Assembly: GCF_043951915.1 (NCBI RefSeq)
Contig: NZ_JBINJD010000003.1
Span: 10,501 to 74,500, forward strand
Source: Alienimonas sp043951915
Lineage (GTDB): Bacteria > Planctomycetota > Planctomycetia > Planctomycetales > Planctomycetaceae
DNA length: 64,000 nt
Reading direction: 5' to 3'
In this document: positions 61,162 to 64,000 of the stretch, piece by piece
Numbering within the stretch: the first letter of the stretch is position 1
How the letters are laid out: each line of letters begins with the position of its first letter
Made by a program: the position numbers and the translations under genes
The notes under the pieces: generated by a model
What the model saw: only the letters and a program-made list of their open reading frames with translations
Databases searched by the model: none
What the model was told of the DNA's origin: nothing

Positions 61162-62181
61162 TCAGAGCGAGGCGATCTTGGCGATAATGTCGGCGGTCCG
61201 GTTCGAGTAGCCGAACTCGTTATCGTACCAGCCCATCACCTTAACCATCGACGGGCCGATGGAGAGGGTGAACTCGCCGTCGAAGATGCAGGAGTGCGGG
61301 TCGCCCACGATGTCGGAGGAGACGATCGGGTCCTCGGTGTAGGACATGATGCCCTTCAGCGAACCCTCGGCGGCGGCCTTCATCGCGGCGTTGACGTCCG
61401 CGGCCGAGGCGGACTTCTTCAGCGTCGCGGTCAGGTCGGTCACGCTGCCGGCGGGCACCGGCACGCGGAGGGCGAAGCCGGTCAGCTTGCCGTCGACCGC
61501 CGGGATCACCTTGCCGACGGCCTTCGCGGCGCCGGTGGTGGTCGGGATGATGTTCAGGGCGGCGGCCCGGGCGCGGTGCAGGTCCTTGTGGATCTGGTCC
61601 GCGACGTTTTGGTCGTTGGTGTAGGCGTGGACGGTCGTCATCAGCCCGTACTCCAGGCCGAACTCCTCTTCCAGCACCTTGACCATCGGGGACAGGCAGT
61701 TGGTGGTGCAGCTCGCGTTGGAGATGCACTTGTCGCCGGCCTCGAGGGTGTCGTCGTTGACGCCCATCACGATCGTCCGGTCGATATCGTCCTTCGCCGG
61801 CTGGCTGAGGACGACCTTCTTGGCGCCGGCGTCGAGGTGGCTGTCGTAGCCGGGCTTCGACTCGCTCTTCCGGGTGGCGAAGATGCCGGTGGACTCCAGG
61901 GCGACCTCGCAGCCGACCTTGTCCCACGGCAGGTCGGCGGGGTTCCGCTCGCTGAAGACGGGGATCTTCTTGCCGTTGACGATCAGGCCTTCCTCGTCGG
62001 CCTCGACCGTGCCGGGAAACCGGCCGTGAACGCTGTCGTATTTCAGGAGGATGGCCAGGGCCTGGTTATCGGCCAGGTCGTTGATCCCGACGATCTCGAA
62101 CTCCTCCGGCCGGGCGGCCATCGCCCGGAAAGAGATGCGGCCGATCCGCCCGAACCCGTTGATGCCGACTTTGACCGCCAC
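61162..62181 (-). CDS. gap: Glyceraldehyde-3-phosphate dehydrogenase
   Basis: Central glycolytic/gluconeogenic enzyme, 339 residues. N-terminal V-A-V-K-V-G-I-N-G-F-G-R-I-G-R, the catalytic Cys158 in S-N-A-S-C-T-T-N-C-L, and T-T-T-G-A-A-K-A-V-G near residue 217, then W-Y-D-N-E-F-G-Y-S near the end. The start is GTG 62181, since the conserved sequence begins right there; an upstream extension would add low-complexity residues. It precedes rpe on the same strand and is divergent from the phosphatase gene at 62435. Confidence 0.97.
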   Translation of the reverse strand: MAVKVGINGFGRIGRISFRAMAARPEEFEIVGINDLADNQALAILLKYDSVHGRFPGTVEADEEGLIVNGKKIPVFSERNPADLPWDKVGCEVALESTGIFATRKSESKPGYDSHLDAGAKKVVLSQPAKDDIDRTIVMGVNDDTLEAGDKCISNASCTTNCLSPMVKVLEEEFGLEYGLMTTVHAYTNDQNVADQIHKDLHRARAAALNIIPTTTGAAKAVGKVIPAVDGKLTGFALRVPVPAGSVTDLTATLKKSASAADVNAAMKAAAEGSLKGIMSYTEDPIVSSDIVGDPHSCIFDGEFTLSIGPSMVKVMGWYDNEFGYSNRTADIIAKIASL

Positions 62182-62434
62182 GAAACGTCTCGCTTTGAAG
62201 GTAGTATTGAACTCGGTGATGAGGGCCGTCGCGGGAGCCGGAACGCGGGCGCAGCGTCTCCGCCGACGGCCGGCGGATCGTACGGGCGGGGGGGCGGTCC
62301 CACAACCGAGCGCTCCCGGCGGTCGCCCCTCCGGTCGGCGGACGCGTGACGGATTGTGAAGCGACGATGAAGCCGGCGGGCCGGAGTGGGGCGGCGGACT
62401 GGCGTCCGGTTCCGCCTGTCGCACAATCTCAGCC

Positions 62435-63937
62435 ATGTTCAACCGCACCGCCTTCGCCGCGGCCGTTCTGGTCGCGCCCGCCGCCGCCCTCGCCCATCCG
62501 CCGGGGGAGCACGGCGCCCACCTGCACGTCGGCGACCTGCCCCGCCCCGCGGAGCAGGCCGCCGAAATCACCCATCGCCCCACCGCGATGCCGGATCGCG
62601 TGGTGCTGACCTTCGCCCACGATCCGGCCACCACGCAGGCCGTCACTTGGCGGACCTCCGCGGACGTCGAGAAAGGCTTCGCCCAGATCACGCGGGCGAC
62701 GCGGGGGCCGCAGTTCGTCGACCCGAACGACCGCATGCGGGCGGACGGCGATCTCGTGTCCGTCGTGCCGGCGAAGACCTCGACCTACCGCACCGAGTTA
62801 TCGGCGGCGAACTACCACACCGCGGAGTTCACCGACCTGACGCCCTCCACCAAGTACGTGTACCGCGTCGGCAACGGCACGAACTGGAGCGAGTGGAACC
62901 ACTTCACCACCGCCGCCGACACGGCGGAGCCGTTCGCCTTCATCTACGTCGGCGACGCCCAGAACGAGGTGTTCAGCCTCTGGAGCCGCGTGATCCGGCA
63001 GGCCTACGCCGACGCCCCCCGGGCCGCCTTCACCCTGCACGCCGGGGACCTCATCAACAACGCGGAGGCCGACGAGGAGTGGGGCGGCTGGTTCGACGCC
63101 GCGGGCTTCATCAACCGCGGCACCCCGGTCCTCGCCACCCCCGGGAACCACGAATACTACACCTCCGACAAGTCCGTCTCCGACCACTGGCGGCCCACCT
63201 TCGCCTTTCCGGAGAACGGCCCGGACATCCCCGGCCTGGAGGAGACGGTTTGGTATCTCGACTATCAGGGGGTGCGATTCATCAGTCTGAACTCCAACGA
63301 AAAGACGAAGGAGCAGGTCCCCTGGCTGCGGGAGACGCTCGCCTCGAACCCGCACCCGTGGACGATCGTGACGTTCCACCACCCGCTCTATAACTCCAAG
63401 GAGGGGCGGGATAACCCGGACTTGCGGAACGCCTGGCAGCCGCTGTTCGACGAGTTCGGCGTCGACCTCGTGTTGCAGGGGCACGACCATACCTACGCCC
63501 GCAGCAAGCTCGTCACCGCGGCGGACAACGAGCTGGAGAAGAACGTCGAGGCCAGCGCCGACGCCGACGTCCGCAGCCAGCCGGCGGATGCGAACCGTGG
63601 CGACGCGGCGGCTGACGCCGAAGTCGTACGGGAAGTGAAGAACGTGGCGGCGGGCGTCACCGGCGTCTCGGACGCCGGCACGGTGTACGTCGTCAGCGTC
63701 AGCGGGCCCAAGATGTACGACCTGGGCGACCGTCCGCTGTTCCGCCGCACCGGCGACGGGACGCAGCTCTACCAGATCGTTCACGTGGACGGGAACACCC
63801 TCCGGTACGACGCCTATACCGCGACCGGCGCCCTGTTCGACGGCTTCACGCTGACGAAGAACCCCACGGGCCCGAACACCCTCACCGAGGACGCCGCCGA
63901 CGACGTGAAGGTGCCGGTCAACGCGCAGACGCGTTGA
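62435..63937 (+). CDS. Secreted purple acid phosphatase-like metallophosphoesterase
   Basis: A 500-residue exported protein with a signal peptide (F-A-A-A-V-L-V-A-P-A-A-A-L-A). A fibronectin-III-like PAP N-domain (about 55-165) has Q-A-V-T-W-R-T, then the metallophosphoesterase core (about 170-360) with Y-V-G-D-A-Q, A-G-D-L-I-N-N, G-N-H-E-Y, F-H-H-P-L-Y and G-H-D-H-T-Y. These supply the two-metal site. A late insert rich in Ala/Asp (about 365-405) follows the last motif. By family it hydrolyses phosphomonoesters outside the cytoplasm. The 253-base gap from gap holds the divergent promoters, none of which I can point to. Confidence 0.9.
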   Translation: MFNRTAFAAAVLVAPAAALAHPPGEHGAHLHVGDLPRPAEQAAEITHRPTAMPDRVVLTFAHDPATTQAVTWRTSADVEKGFAQITRATRGPQFVDPNDRMRADGDLVSVVPAKTSTYRTELSAANYHTAEFTDLTPSTKYVYRVGNGTNWSEWNHFTTAADTAEPFAFIYVGDAQNEVFSLWSRVIRQAYADAPRAAFTLHAGDLINNAEADEEWGGWFDAAGFINRGTPVLATPGNHEYYTSDKSVSDHWRPTFAFPENGPDIPGLEETVWYLDYQGVRFISLNSNEKTKEQVPWLRETLASNPHPWTIVTFHHPLYNSKEGRDNPDLRNAWQPLFDEFGVDLVLQGHDHTYARSKLVTAADNELEKNVEASADADVRSQPADANRGDAAADAEVVREVKNVAAGVTGVSDAGTVYVVSVSGPKMYDLGDRPLFRRTGDGTQLYQIVHVDGNTLRYDAYTATGALFDGFTLTKNPTGPNTLTEDAADDVKVPVNAQTR

Positions 63938-64000
63938 GCCCGAGCGGCGCCTGCCGGCGGCGCGCGTCGTCGTCGGAGCGGAGGGTCACGCCGGCGTCCC
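63938..64000. other. Right-edge sequence with no assigned gene
   Basis: The last 63 bases show no gene I can support. On the minus strand a frame stays open from the edge to a stop at 63918, inside the phosphatase gene's end, and could be the C-terminus of a convergent gene, but 27 codons are too few to tell. Confidence 0.3.

Noticed and set aside
63918..64000. C-terminus of a convergent gene at the right edge
   Set aside because: A 27-codon open frame cannot be told from chance in GC-rich DNA, and it overlaps the end of the phosphatase gene.

Overview
The window is a GC-rich stretch of bacterial chromosome, densely coded on both strands, with no rRNA, insertion sequence, prophage or CRISPR array that I can see. 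Several genes point to a planctomycete (Planctomycetota): a secreted DUF1598-family protein, a mitochondrial-EFG1-like elongation factor G, a large secreted DUF5117-type metzincin, a fused SecDF with an acidic exported extension, a PQQ-like propeller anchored by N-terminal helices, and few obvious Shine-Dalgarno sites. The lipid A genes lpxD and lpxI imply a Gram-negative type envelope. Genus assignment is not possible from the window alone.

Layout. 1-6.1 kb: a truncated secreted protein, ileS, a purine nucleoside phosphorylase, a very acidic small protein and tRNA-Ala(GGC) with a promoter and a clear terminator. 6.1-14.4 kb: an acyl-activating enzyme divergent from a DCC-family protein, aroH-type chorismate mutase, lpxD-lpxI, a thioredoxin-TPR protein, the DUF1598 protein and a CitG-like protein. 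14.4-28.9 kb: fusA, ppdK, an FHA protein, a PQQ-like propeller, a lipoprotein, the metalloprotease, a PP2C phosphatase, a PIG-L deacetylase and a TIM-barrel isomerase-like protein. 29.4-34.9 kb: an iron-sulfur assembly cluster transcribed sufR-nuoB-sufC-sufB-sufD-sufT. 35.1-48.2 kb: a sodium:amino-acid symporter, gatCAB, csrA, an S41 protease, ribBA, a Uma2-like protein, a UxaC-like protein and an FHA-GAF-SpoIIE phosphatase. 48.2-64 kb: tRNA-Glu(CTC), queF, secDF, tgt, a type II secretion F-like protein, fabI, a small unknown, tsaB, a UvrD/Rep helicase, accD, a degenerate histidine-phosphatase-fold protein, rpe, gap and a secreted purple-acid-phosphatase-like enzyme.

Most genes are housekeeping, often in short operons with 4-base start/stop overlaps (gatC-gatA-gatB, rpe-pseudophosphatase-accD, uvrD-tsaB, sufR-nuoB, type II F-tgt). 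These couple functions: Fe-S assembly with its sensor and an Fe-S client (NuoB), transamidation subunits, and triose/pentose metabolism with fatty acid synthesis.

The best leads are: an IleRS whose HIGH signature reads G-V-H-H, a form linked to mupirocin hyper-resistance in IleRS2 enzymes; a histidine-phosphatase fold that has lost both catalytic histidines yet is translationally locked between rpe and accD; a family of three 71-89 bp nested-palindrome elements in the last 16 kb that abut, or supply, gene stop codons; two further dispersed hairpin families; and a lone nuoB inside the suf cluster. I found no multi-gene system that looks wholly new; the strongest unexplained structure is the palindromic element family.
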